From positions 48,195 to 112,194 of the forward strand of contig DASZLX010000057.1 in assembly GCA_035552155.1 (NCBI GenBank): 64,000 nucleotides of DNA, written 5' to 3'. The stretch comes from DASXHY01 sp035552155 (GTDB lineage: Bacteria; Verrucomicrobiota; Verrucomicrobiia; Limisphaerales; DASXHY01). The notes under the pieces were generated by a model. The model was not told the origin of the DNA and searched no databases. It worked only from the letters and a program-made list of their open reading frames with translations. Both the position numbers and the translations under genes were made by a program. This document shows positions 34,294 through 42,006 of this stretch, piece after piece. How positions within the stretch are numbered: position 1 is the first letter of the stretch; each line of letters starts with the position of its first letter.

Positions 34294-35109
34294 TTACGGG
34301 GCGCTGGCCGGCGCATTGGTCGTGGGCGGAGATACGGTCTGCCACTCGAAAGTCAGTTTTCCCATCACCATTTTGTCCGTCGGCACGGTCCCGAGAGCCG
34401 CTGCCTGACGGGGAGCGAACCGAAGCGAATTGGCAATAGACAACGCTTCCGCATCCGCGTCCCGGCTTCCGCTGGTTGCCGAAACCACTGGTGAAAAGGG
34501 ATTCCCGCGCGCGTCCACCAGCAGTCGCACGACCGTGTTCGCGAGCAAATCGGAATTGGTTTGCGCTGGCAAATGAATCGGGGTTAACAGGCGGAGTCCG
34601 GCGAGTTCGCCTTCAATTTGCAATTCCGAACGGCTCAATATCGGCTCCATCGGAGTCGGCTCAAACTCAGCCAAACCGGAATCCATTTCCGGCTGGTATG
34701 GCGGCGGCGCGTTGGTCTGCATGAATGCAGCGAAGGCCGTGCCGAGCTGTTCGGGCAGCAGCCGCAACGGGCGCGGCGGCTCGGACCAGTTGGTGGTGGT
34801 GAAATTCTCTGCCGGAACTTTCAGCCACGCGGCACCGGAAAAATTATTGCGATGCGGCAGGATAAACAGCGTCGGGTCCAGCAATGCGAGCAATTCCCGG
34901 GAACCAGTCGCGGCCAAATGGATCGACGGCTCCGCGGCCACTAGCAGCGGTTTCGCCTGCGGCGGGTTGCCGAGCCAAAAGAGCAAAGCCAGTTGCGCGG
35001 AGAAAACCAGCGCAACAGCGAGCCACATCCCGGGGCGCAATCGAAAACCGCGGCGGCCGGAAGCGTCGGCGCGGTCTGCGGTTTGCGATTCGGCCACGGT
35101 GGAAATCAT
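34294..35109 (-). CDS. TonB-like energy transducer
   Basis: The 271-residue protein has a short cytoplasmic N-terminus, one membrane anchor (MWLAVALVFSAQLALLFWL), a Pro-rich periplasmic region and a C-terminal TonB-like domain (about residues 170-260). That domain contains VVRLLVDARGNPFSPVVSAT, DADAEALSIANSLRFAP and a final KLTFEWQ strand. It would pass proton-motive energy from ExbB/ExbD to outer-membrane receptors. The start overlaps the exbD stop by ATGA. The sequence is divergent, so receptor specificity is unknown; no TonB-dependent receptor is in the window. Confidence 0.75.
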   Translation of the reverse strand: MISTVAESQTADRADASGRRGFRLRPGMWLAVALVFSAQLALLFWLGNPPQAKPLLVAAEPSIHLAATGSRELLALLDPTLFILPHRNNFSGAAWLKVPAENFTTTNWSEPPRPLRLLPEQLGTAFAAFMQTNAPPPYQPEMDSGLAEFEPTPMEPILSRSELQIEGELAGLRLLTPIHLPAQTNSDLLANTVVRLLVDARGNPFSPVVSATSGSRDADAEALSIANSLRFAPRQAAALGTVPTDKMVMGKLTFEWQTVSPPTTNAPASAP

Positions 35110-35540
35110 GGCTTGGTGTTGGCGGGTGCGGGAGAATCGAAGAGCCGCGGCAGGGTGGCGAGCACAAATCCGGAAACGCCGGCCTGTTCGGCCAGGGCCT
35201 TGAGATGAACGATTTTTTCCTCCGTGACTTCCTTGTCGGCCTGGACAATGAGAGTGAGCGGTCCGGAAAAGTTGTGCGTGGCGGCGTTCAGATGGTTGGA
35301 AAATTCATTTTCCGAAACCAGCTGATCGCCGTAATAAATGGCATTCGTGGTGACGGCCACGGAAAGCATGGGGCCTTCCATCCCGGGAAGCAGGCCGCGC
35401 GAGGTTGACGAATCGATGCGGATGCCCGGGTAAAGCATCGAGCCGAGCAGCACGAAAATCACGAGGAGAAAAAACACTGACGCAAACGGCGCGGCGTCCA
35501 GCTGGCCACGAAAGATACGCGCATTCCGCGGAAATTTCAT
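35106..35540 (-). CDS. exbD: ExbD/TolR-family biopolymer transport protein
   Basis: The 144-residue protein has a short N-terminus, one membrane helix (FASVFFLLVIFVLLGSMLY) and a periplasmic domain containing GPLTLIVQADKEVTEEKIVHL. The conserved membrane Asp of ExbD is not in its usual place right at the helix start; only D15 in GQLDAAPF precedes the helix and may serve as the proton-carrying residue. The gene overlaps exbB and tonB by four bases each. It probably works with the adjacent MotA/ExbB-like channel. Confidence 0.8.
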   Translation of the reverse strand: MKFPRNARIFRGQLDAAPFASVFFLLVIFVLLGSMLYPGIRIDSSTSRGLLPGMEGPMLSVAVTTNAIYYGDQLVSENEFSNHLNAATHNFSGPLTLIVQADKEVTEEKIVHLKALAEQAGVSGFVLATLPRLFDSPAPANTKP

Positions 35541-36163
35541 GAGGTTTTAACCGGGGTTTCCGTGACGATGTTCACGATTTCCGTCGCGGCACGCTCCATG
35601 TCCAGGACGATGGAATTCACGCGGCTGACCAGGTAATTGTAGGCCGCGTGCGCGGGAATCGAAATCGCCAGCCCGGCCGCGCAGCAAATGAGGGCCTTCC
35701 ACACGCCGTCGGAGAGATCTCCCGCGTGCGCGATCGGCCCGGCATTATGGATGGACTGAAATACGGTCATGAGGCCGAGCACGGTTCCAAAGAGTCCCAG
35801 CAACGGAGCGAGTTGGGCGATGGTAGCCAGCAGGTTCAATTTCTCCTCGAGGCGCGGCACTTCGGCGAGGCCGGCCTCTTCGAGCGCCTCACGAACACGC
35901 TCGCGGCCGTTGTCGCGGTTGAGGATCGCGGTCTTGACGAGGCGCGCGACCGGCCCCGGGGTGGCGTCGCAAATCGAGATGGCTTCGACCACGTTGTCCC
36001 GGCGCAGGACGTTGCGGACGCCGTTGAGGAATTCAGTGGAATTGATTTGCGCGCGATGACAGTGAAAAAAACGCTCGATGAAAACCACGATGGCAACCGC
36101 TCCAGCGAGCAGAATCAGGAAGAATATCGGCCCTCCAGTCTTCAAGATAAGCGGCAAAGTCAT
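35537..36163 (-). CDS. exbB: MotA/TolQ/ExbB-family proton channel protein
   Basis: The 208-residue protein has three membrane segments: IFFLILLAGAVAIVVFIERF near the start, and two around ATIAQLAPLLGLFGTVLGLM and ALICCAAGLAISIPAHAAYN. The LxxIAxxAPLLGLLGTVxGM signature of the family is clear. It is the first gene of the four-gene operon exbB-exbD-tonB-zinc ribbon. It faces hpt with a 168-base divergent spacer. Confidence 0.9.
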   Translation of the reverse strand: MTLPLILKTGGPIFFLILLAGAVAIVVFIERFFHCHRAQINSTEFLNGVRNVLRRDNVVEAISICDATPGPVARLVKTAILNRDNGRERVREALEEAGLAEVPRLEEKLNLLATIAQLAPLLGLFGTVLGLMTVFQSIHNAGPIAHAGDLSDGVWKALICCAAGLAISIPAHAAYNYLVSRVNSIVLDMERAATEIVNIVTETPVKTS

Positions 36164-36331
36164 GCGCTCTTTATACGAGTTGAGGTGGCAAGTTCAAAGG
36201 GCAAAGTTGGGGGACGTGGAAAACTGAAGCAGAACGCGGGCGAAATTCCCGTTTCACAATTGAGCTTGCTTCTGTCTTTCGCTTTCCGATTATTTTGTGC
36301 ATGGAAAAATCCGACCGGCTTCCTGCCTGAT

Positions 36332-36931
36332 ATGACCGAGGAGCGAAAGACACCGCACGTCGACATCCGATGGCTGAAGGACATCGAACGTGTTTTGATC
36401 ACCGAACAACAACTCGCGCGCCGCATCGCCGAGATGACCCAGGCCATCCAGCGCGATTTTTCGGGGCGGGAAATGGTGGTCGTGTCGGTGCTCAGCGGCA
36501 CGGTCATGTTCCTCGCGGATCTGATTCGGCACTTGAATCTGCCGATGCGCCTGGATTTCATCGGGGTTTCGAGCTACGGCGCGGGCACCGAGTCCGGCGA
36601 TCTCGTTTTCACCAAAGAGCTGCGCATCGATGTGCGCAATCGCGACGTCTTGCTGGTCGATGACATCCTCGATACGGGCAAAACGATGACGCGCGTGCTC
36701 GAGCGGTTGAAGGCGCTGCACCCGCGAAAAATCCGCACGTGTGTATTGTTGAATAAAGCCGCGCGGCGCGTGGAAAACGTGAAAGCGGATTACATCGGGT
36801 TTGAAATTCCGGACTATTTCGTGGTCGGCTACGGCCTCGATTTCGCCGAGCGCTATCGGAACCTGCCGTTCGTCGGTGTGCTGCACGAGCATGTTTTCAA
36901 AGAAGTACAAAAGTCGCCTTATCGCAAGTAA
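36332..36931 (+). CDS. hpt: Hypoxanthine phosphoribosyltransferase
   Basis: The 199-residue enzyme salvages hypoxanthine (and often guanine) to IMP/GMP using PRPP. It shows the PRPP-binding VLLVDDILDTGKT, the flexible-loop VSSYGAGTESG, and the base-binding ADYIGFEIPDYFVVGYGLDF region. The ATG at 36332 begins MTEERKTPHVD; the longer open frame upstream is the shadow of exbB. MoaD follows after three bases, so purine salvage and molybdopterin synthase genes share a transcript. Confidence 0.93.
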   Translation: MTEERKTPHVDIRWLKDIERVLITEQQLARRIAEMTQAIQRDFSGREMVVVSVLSGTVMFLADLIRHLNLPMRLDFIGVSSYGAGTESGDLVFTKELRIDVRNRDVLLVDDILDTGKTMTRVLERLKALHPRKIRTCVLLNKAARRVENVKADYIGFEIPDYFVVGYGLDFAERYRNLPFVGVLHEHVFKEVQKSPYRK

Positions 36932-36934
36932 GCC

Positions 36935-37180
36935 ATGCGCGTGCAGATCCAGTTTTATTCCTATTTCAAGGACTTCACCGGCTGCGCGCAAATGGCGGAA
37001 ACCATTGCGGAAGGAAACACATTGGCGGAACTTTTGAAGAAACTTTTTCAACGCTTTCCCAGGCTTGCGGCCATGGAAAAATCCATGCTGGTGGCTGTAG
37101 GTGTGGATTATCGGCCGAGGGATTATGTTTTGAAGGATGGCGATGAGGTCTCCCTGTTTCCTCCGGTGCAGGGAGGGTAG
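36935..37180 (+). CDS. moaD: Molybdopterin synthase small subunit (MoaD/ThiS family)
   Basis: The 81-residue protein has the ubiquitin-like MoaD fold (IQFYSYFKDFTGCA, TLAELLKKLFQRFP, LKDGDEVSLFPPVQGG) and the essential C-terminal Gly-Gly that is thiocarboxylated and donates sulfur to precursor Z. It lies three bases after hpt and 21 bases before moaE. Confidence 0.92.
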   Translation: MRVQIQFYSYFKDFTGCAQMAETIAEGNTLAELLKKLFQRFPRLAAMEKSMLVAVGVDYRPRDYVLKDGDEVSLFPPVQGG

Positions 37181-37201
37181 CAATTTGCGAGTGAATGGGT
37201 C

Positions 37202-37597
37202 GTGAAACGTCAATTCACCATTACGAGCCAGCCGATTGATGAGGCGGCGCTGCTTCGCGGACGCAAAATGTCCGACGCGATGGGCGCGGTGATTTATTTT
37301 CTAGGCGTTGTCCGCGGGACGGAAGCGCTGGACAAAAAAATCTCCGCCATCGAATACGAGGCATTTCAAAAAATGGTGGAACATCAATTCAACTTGCTGT
37401 TTGATGAAATGGAAAAGCGCTGGCCGATTGAATCCGTCCGGCTCGTTCACCGGATCGGCCTGGTGCTGGTAAATGAGCCGTCGTTGTGGGTGGAAGTGAT
37501 CGCGCCGCACCGTGGGGAGGCGTTTGCGTCCTGCCAATGGCTGATCGACGAAATGAAACGCGTGGTGCCGATTTGGAAAAAACCGATTCCAGGATAG
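37202..37597 (+). CDS. moaE: Molybdopterin synthase large subunit
   Basis: The 131-residue MoaE is the catalytic subunit that binds MoaD and converts precursor Z to molybdopterin. Family segments are GAVIYFLGVVRG, IEYEAFQKM, RIGLVLVNEPS and the catalytic KxxxPIWKKPI ending (RVVPIWKKP). The start codon is GTG at 37202-37204. The gene ends 33 bases before the converging purL stop. Other Mo-cofactor genes are not in the window. Confidence 0.92.
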   Translation: MKRQFTITSQPIDEAALLRGRKMSDAMGAVIYFLGVVRGTEALDKKISAIEYEAFQKMVEHQFNLLFDEMEKRWPIESVRLVHRIGLVLVNEPSLWVEVIAPHRGEAFASCQWLIDEMKRVVPIWKKPIPG

Positions 37598-37630
37598 GAG
37601 GCTAATCCCGCGCCGGCGTTCCCAGTCGCC

Positions 37631-40105
37631 TTATTTCATCGCGCGGGCGATGGAATTCCACCACAGGTCGTGCAGTTCTGGCAAAGCCGCGCTGAAGTCT
37701 TGTTCGCCTGTTTTTATTTTCAGCGAATCGCTGCCAACTTTTCCAATCACCACCGCCGCCACGCCCAAAATTTTCGCCTGCGCCACCACCTTTCCGGCGT
37801 TGAACGGTGAAACGGATATGACCACGCGGCTTTGCGTCTCACCGAAAAGCAGCGCATCGCGCCGGACGTCTTTGAACGCGCTCAAATCCACATCGGCGCC
37901 GATCAAGCGCGGCGTGTCGCGTGCGATGAGTTGGGAAATGCAGCTTTCGGCCAGCGCCACGGCCAAGCCGCCGTCGCTGCAATCGTGCGCGCTCTTTACC
38001 ACGCCCGAATGAATCAACGCGCGCAAGGCCAGATGAAGTTCCTTTTCCTTGTCGAGATGACAGCGCGGCGGCGAGCCGGTTTTCCGGCCATGAATGACCT
38101 GCAGGTAGGCGCTGCCGCCGAGACCTTGAACGGCATCGCTCGTGTCCACGGGTTCGCCCAGCAAAATAATCGCGTCGCCGTCGTCCTTGAACCACTGGGT
38201 CGTCACGTGTTCCGCTTTTTCGACGATGCCCACCACAGCGACGGTGGGCGTGGGATCGATTGGGCCATTCGGGCTTTGATTGTAGAGCGAGCAATTGCCG
38301 CCGGTCACCGGCGCGTTGAAGGCGCGGCACCCGTCGGCGACACCGCGCACGCTTTCCTGGATCTGCCAAAACAACTCCGGCTTGTGCGGATTGGCCATGT
38401 TCAAATTGTCCGTTGCTCCAAGCGGAACGGCACCGGAGCAAGCGAGATTGCGGCAGGCTTCGGCCACAGCCGCCTTCCCGCCTTCGTAGGGGTCGAGATA
38501 CACGTAGACGCCGTTGCAATCGACAGACATGGCGACCAATTTTTCCGCGGAGGACGCTGCGGAACGCGTGGTGCCGGAGTCAGCGTCAGGCAACGAATCG
38601 CCCTTGATGCGAATTACCGCCGCGTCGCTGCCGGGGCAAACAACCGACCCATCGCGCACCATGTGATCGTATTGCCGATAAACCCAATTCTTGGACGCGA
38701 TGCTCGGCCAGGCCAGCAACCGCTTTAGAGCATCGGCGGCATCCGTTCTGTTAGCAGTGTCCGGAACGCCATCCAACCGAAACGCGCGCACTTCCTTCAA
38801 ATATTCCGGCTCCTTCGCTTCGCGTTGGTAGATCGGCGATTCATCGGCGATTTTTTTCGCGGGAATGTCGGCAACCACTTTGCCGTGATGTTTCACCACC
38901 ATGCGGCCCGTGTCCGTGACAAAACCAACCTCGGCCCAGGGCAAATCCCATTTGTCAAAAATCCGCTTCACTTCCTCTTCGCGCCCTTTATGAACGATGA
39001 TGAGCATCCGCTCCTGCGATTCGCTAAGCATGATTTCGTAGCTGGACATATTCGGCGCGCGTTGAGGCACCTTATCCAATTCGATCTCGATTCCGGTTCC
39101 CGCGCGCGCCGCGGTTTCGCAGGTTGAGCAGGTGAGGCCCGCCGCGCCCATGTCCTGGATACCGGCTACCACGCCCGTGGCGAGTAATTCCAGACACGCC
39201 TCGCAAACGAGTTTTTCCATGAAGGGATCGCCCACCTGCACCGCGCCGCGTTGCTGTTCGGCGGATTCCTCGGTCAAATCCTGCGAGGCAAACGCCGCGC
39301 CCGCCAGGCCGTCGCGGCCGGTGGCCGGGCCGACGTAAAATACCGGGTTGCCAATGCCCTTGGCCGCGCCGCGCGCGATTTGTTCGTGGCGCAACACGCC
39401 GAGGCAAAAAGCATTTACGAGTGGATTACCCTCGTAAGATTTGTCGAAATAGACCTCGCCCGCGATGGTCGGAATGCCGAAGCAATTGCCGTAATGCGCG
39501 ATGCCGCTCACGACCCCGGCGAAGAGGCGGCGATTATTCGCGATGGCAGAATTTCCGTTTCCTTTCTCGGCGATTAAATCTGCATTTCCGGCACCGGGCA
39601 AAGTTGCTTCGCGTAAGCTTGTGGCTGGGAGCGCCGGCGTCTCGCCGGCCTGTCCCTGACTCGCCGCCGGGACGGTGGGGCTCCCGGGCTCGGTAATCGG
39701 CCCGAACCTCAGCGAGTTGAGCGCACAAACCGGCCGCGCGCCCATGGTAAAAATATCGCGCACGATGCCGCCGACGCCCGTGGCTGCGCCCTGAAACGGC
39801 TCAACCGCGCTCGGATGATTGTGCGACTCAATCTTGAACGCGATGGCCAATCCATCGCCGATATCAATGATACCCGCGTTTTCCTCACCAGCGCCGACGA
39901 GGATTTTCGGCGACTTGGTTGGAAAGGTCTTCAGCAGCGGGCGCGTGTTTTTGTAGCTGCAATGCTCGCTCCACATCACCGAGAAAATGCCCAACTCTGT
40001 GTAGCTCGGTTCGCGATGACCGAGGATTTCTTTCGCGTGCGCGTATTCCTCCGGCGTGAGGCCGTGTTTGGCGACTAATTCAGGTGTGATGGCGGGTTCG
40101 GTCAT
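37631..40105 (-). CDS. purL: Phosphoribosylformylglycinamidine synthase subunit PurL, with an in-frame insert
   Basis: PurL carries the ATP-dependent synthase activity of the fourth purine step, working with PurQ and PurS. The 824-residue protein shows FSVMWSEHCSYKNTRP, KIESHNHPSAVEPFQGAATG, and later DLSAFKDVRRDALLFGE. Small-type PurL proteins are about 740 residues. Part of the excess is a stretch at about residues 137-190, between LNSLRFGPI and RRLFAGVVSGIAHYGNC, that has no counterpart in PurL as I know it and is partly encoded by a palindromic repeat (39624-39688). The start overlaps the stop of the small upstream gene (ATGA at 40102-40105). Confidence 0.95.
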   Translation of the reverse strand: MTEPAITPELVAKHGLTPEEYAHAKEILGHREPSYTELGIFSVMWSEHCSYKNTRPLLKTFPTKSPKILVGAGEENAGIIDIGDGLAIAFKIESHNHPSAVEPFQGAATGVGGIVRDIFTMGARPVCALNSLRFGPITEPGSPTVPAASQGQAGETPALPATSLREATLPGAGNADLIAEKGNGNSAIANNRRLFAGVVSGIAHYGNCFGIPTIAGEVYFDKSYEGNPLVNAFCLGVLRHEQIARGAAKGIGNPVFYVGPATGRDGLAGAAFASQDLTEESAEQQRGAVQVGDPFMEKLVCEACLELLATGVVAGIQDMGAAGLTCSTCETAARAGTGIEIELDKVPQRAPNMSSYEIMLSESQERMLIIVHKGREEEVKRIFDKWDLPWAEVGFVTDTGRMVVKHHGKVVADIPAKKIADESPIYQREAKEPEYLKEVRAFRLDGVPDTANRTDAADALKRLLAWPSIASKNWVYRQYDHMVRDGSVVCPGSDAAVIRIKGDSLPDADSGTTRSAASSAEKLVAMSVDCNGVYVYLDPYEGGKAAVAEACRNLACSGAVPLGATDNLNMANPHKPELFWQIQESVRGVADGCRAFNAPVTGGNCSLYNQSPNGPIDPTPTVAVVGIVEKAEHVTTQWFKDDGDAIILLGEPVDTSDAVQGLGGSAYLQVIHGRKTGSPPRCHLDKEKELHLALRALIHSGVVKSAHDCSDGGLAVALAESCISQLIARDTPRLIGADVDLSAFKDVRRDALLFGETQSRVVISVSPFNAGKVVAQAKILGVAAVVIGKVGSDSLKIKTGEQDFSAALPELHDLWWNSIARAMK
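39624..39688. repeat. Palindromic dispersed repeat inside purL
   Basis: The segment starts gctgggagcgccggcgtctc and ends with a matching inverted gctccc at 39680-39685. On the coding strand it is read as GSPTVPAASQGQAGETPALP. The first arm resembles the perfect palindrome at 59449-59491 and the partial copy at 14978. Its position in frame within a conserved enzyme suggests insertion without loss of function. Confidence 0.7.
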
Positions 40106-40413
40106 GTAATTCTAAATGGCTTATCAGATCCAATTGGCCAGAGAGTCCTATATTTGTCTCCGCCCGCTTCTCGAAAAGCAACAGTTAGGTTCTCTAGCTT
40201 GTTGCATTTCGCCAAAACGGATTTGGTTTTTTCAAAAACTTCTTCAGGTGCATTCGTAAAAATAAAAACGTTCATTTCATCTGAACCGCAATCATGCCCG
40301 TCAACGTCTGCGACCCTACTCAGTTCTTTGATGAGCGCGTCCTCAATTGTGATCAGATCATCATAATCAGCAATCGAGCTTGCTGAAAACTGAAGCACTA
40401 ATTGGTAGCGCAT
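40102..40413 (-). CDS. Conserved hypothetical protein embedded between purQ and purL
   Basis: The 103-residue soluble protein reads MRYQLVLQFSASSIADYDDL at its start. It has a central VDGHDCGSDEMNVFIFTNAP segment and ends near WPIGSDKPFRIT. No known catalytic motif was recognised. It starts one base after the purQ stop and its stop overlaps the purL ATG, so it is translated as part of the purine operon. The DxxIxIEDxLIxxL helix and the GSDExNxFIxT strand suggest a small alpha/beta protein, perhaps ferredoxin-like. Similar short proteins may occur elsewhere outside purine operons; that cannot be judged here. Function unknown. Confidence 0.7.
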   Translation of the reverse strand: MRYQLVLQFSASSIADYDDLITIEDALIKELSRVADVDGHDCGSDEMNVFIFTNAPEEVFEKTKSVLAKCNKLENLTVAFREAGGDKYRTLWPIGSDKPFRIT

Positions 40414-40414
40414 C

Positions 40415-41122
40415 TTACGCTGCCTTTGCCATGCGACTCTGCAGTGCCGAAATCATGCTCTCAAAAATCGACCGGCCATCCGCGCTTCCCAGAATGGGTT
40501 CGCACGCGCGTTCGGGATGCGGCATGAGACCGGCGACATTGCGGCGCTCATTGCAAATGCCGGCGATGTTTTGGAGCGCGCCGTTAGGATTGGACGCGTC
40601 GGTCAGATTTCCGCTCGCATCGCAGTATTGCCAAAGAATCTGGTTGTTCGCTTTCATCCGCGCGAGCGTTTCTTCGTCTGCGAAATAACAGCCTTCACCG
40701 TGCGCGATGGGAACGCGGAGAATTTTCCCGGCTGGTATCTGGCTGGTGAACGGCGATTCGGTCGTGGCGGTTTTTAAAAAAATGTGTTCGCAGTGAAATT
40801 GCAAATCGCGGTTGCGAATGAGCGCGCCGGGAAGCAGGCCGGCTTCGGTCAGCACTTGAAATCCGTTGCAGATGCCGAGGACGAGGCCGCCGTTCTCGGC
40901 AAATTGTTTCACGGCCTGCATAACGGGACTGAAACGAGCGATCGCACCGCAGCGCAGATAATCCCCGTAGCTGAACCCGCCCGGCACGAGAACCGCGTCG
41001 GCGTCGCCAAGTGAGTGTTCCTTGTGCCAGAGCAACCGCGCGGAATGGCCGAGCACGCGCACGGCGTGAACGGCGTCCTGGTCACAATTCGAGGCTGGAA
41101 ATTGTAATACGACGAAATTCAT
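40415..41122 (-). CDS. purQ: Phosphoribosylformylglycinamidine synthase subunit PurQ
   Basis: PurQ is the glutaminase that feeds ammonia to PurL. The 235-residue protein has the class I amidotransferase nucleophile Cys in GICNGFQVL, and the His-x-Glu pair in MPHPERA. The opening VVLQFPASNCDQD and VPGGFSYGDYLRCG are typical of PurQ. The gene lies between purS (68-base gap with a repeat hairpin) and the small unknown gene (one-base gap). Confidence 0.95.
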   Translation of the reverse strand: MNFVVLQFPASNCDQDAVHAVRVLGHSARLLWHKEHSLGDADAVLVPGGFSYGDYLRCGAIARFSPVMQAVKQFAENGGLVLGICNGFQVLTEAGLLPGALIRNRDLQFHCEHIFLKTATTESPFTSQIPAGKILRVPIAHGEGCYFADEETLARMKANNQILWQYCDASGNLTDASNPNGALQNIAGICNERRNVAGLMPHPERACEPILGSADGRSIFESMISALQSRMAKAA

Positions 41123-41132
41123 GGCTCAAAAT

Positions 41133-41183
41133 GCCACAGAGACATCGAGAACACAGAGAAATCTTCTCTGAGAACTCTGTGGC
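41133..41183. repeat. cacagag-type palindromic repeat between purS and purQ
   Basis: Perfect 9-bp outer arms gccacagag (41133-41141) and ctctgtggc (41175-41183) enclose further complementary stretches agagaa/ttctct. It fills most of the 68-base purS-purQ spacer. It is related to 15030-15055. As an RNA hairpin it could affect read-through or stability in the pur operon. Confidence 0.6.
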
Positions 41184-41190
41184 GAAAAAT

Positions 41191-41430
41191 TCATTCTATT
41201 TCCAATCGAAAATCTTCAATCACCGGGTTGCTGAGAAACTTAAGTGCAGCCTCGTTCAATTGCTGCCGGGCGGTTTCCTTGTCGGCGCCGTCCAACTCGA
41301 TCTCGAGATATTTGCCCACGTGCACGGCCTTCACGCCCCGATAGCCCATGTGCTCAAGGGCGTTCTGAACGGTCTTGCCCTGCGGGTCCAGCACCGCCCT
41401 CTTGGGCGTGATAATAATTTTGGCTTTCAT
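41191..41430 (-). CDS. purS: Phosphoribosylformylglycinamidine synthase subunit PurS
   Basis: The 79-residue PurS bridges PurQ and PurL. Family segments are KAKIIITPKRAVLDPQGKTV, the YRGVKAVHVGKYLEIEL strand, and the terminal NPVIEDFRLEIE. The ATG at 41430 is used because it gives the conserved start; an in-frame ATG at 41463 would add 11 hydrophobic residues. It is the first gene of the purS-purQ-X-purL operon, divergent from padR. Confidence 0.93.
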   Translation of the reverse strand: MKAKIIITPKRAVLDPQGKTVQNALEHMGYRGVKAVHVGKYLEIELDGADKETARQQLNEAALKFLSNPVIEDFRLEIE

Positions 41431-41638
41431 CGTAAAAATCAAAGGCGGTTCAATCAAAAACAAAGGAACCGCCGGAAGAATAATTGTGCGTTAGCGGGGG
41501 CGCAGTGGCGAGAAATTTTTTGAATGTTTGCGACGGCTATGGGCAGGGCAAAGACGCGCTCCGCTAAATGGATGGGCGCGGAAACGCACAACATCAATTC
41601 GGGATCTATCCTTCCTTTAATCACTTCCTTTTTATTTC

Positions 41639-41676
41639 TTGACATACATAGTATTACTATGCATAGTATTCCTATG
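41639..41676 (+). promoter_or_regulatory. padR promoter with tandem palindromic operator
   Basis: A consensus -35 TTGACA sits at 41639-41644 and a possible -10 TAGTAT at 41664-41669 (19-base spacer). Two contiguous 15-base near-identical palindromes follow the -35: catagtattactatg (41647-41661) and catagtattcctatg (41662-41676). They differ at one base, and each is a dyad (CATAG...CTATG). The second includes the padR start codon ATG at 41674-41676. I infer PadR autoregulation by dimers on each dyad. The predicted transcription start falls at or next to the ATG, so the mRNA may be leaderless. Confidence 0.7.
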
Positions 41677-42006
41677 ATACCGAAAGAATTGGTTGCAGCC
41701 TCGGCGGAGGCATTGATTTTATCCCTGCTTTCCAAGGGTGAAAGCTACGGCTACGCGATTATCCAGGAAGTCCGGGCGCGGTCGGACAATCATTTGCAAT
41801 GGACCGACGGCATGTTGTATCCGGTGCTGCATCGCATGGAAAACAACGGCTGGATCAAGTCGCGCTGGGTGAAAATGGAGAACGGCCGCAAGCGCAAATA
41901 TTATTCGCTGAAAAAGGACGGCACACGCGCGCTCGATGAACAACGCGCCCAATGGCTCAAGGTCCACGGTGTCCTGGCGCAATTATGGAAGGAACAATAT
42001 GTCTAA
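41674..42006 (+). CDS. PadR-family transcriptional regulator
   Basis: The 110-residue winged-helix repressor shows IPKELVAASAEALILSLLS, GESYGYAIIQEV, the recognition-helix and wing region LQWTDGMLYPVLHRMENNGW and the RKRKYYSLKKDGTRAL wing. It belongs to the short PadR-s1 type. The start at 41674 fits the usual MxxxLLAAS-type opening; ATG at 41659 (MHSIP) lies inside the operator. The stop overlaps the next start by eight bases (41999-42006), so it is the first gene of an operon with four membrane-protein paralogs, which it probably represses. Confidence 0.9.
   Translation: MIPKELVAASAEALILSLLSKGESYGYAIIQEVRARSDNHLQWTDGMLYPVLHRMENNGWIKSRWVKMENGRKRKYYSLKKDGTRALDEQRAQWLKVHGVLAQLWKEQYV

Noticed and set aside
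41454..41735. 93-codon minus-strand frame across the padR promoter
   Set aside because: It runs over the operator and padR start, and shows no domain; the strong promoter and PadR motifs lie on the other strand.
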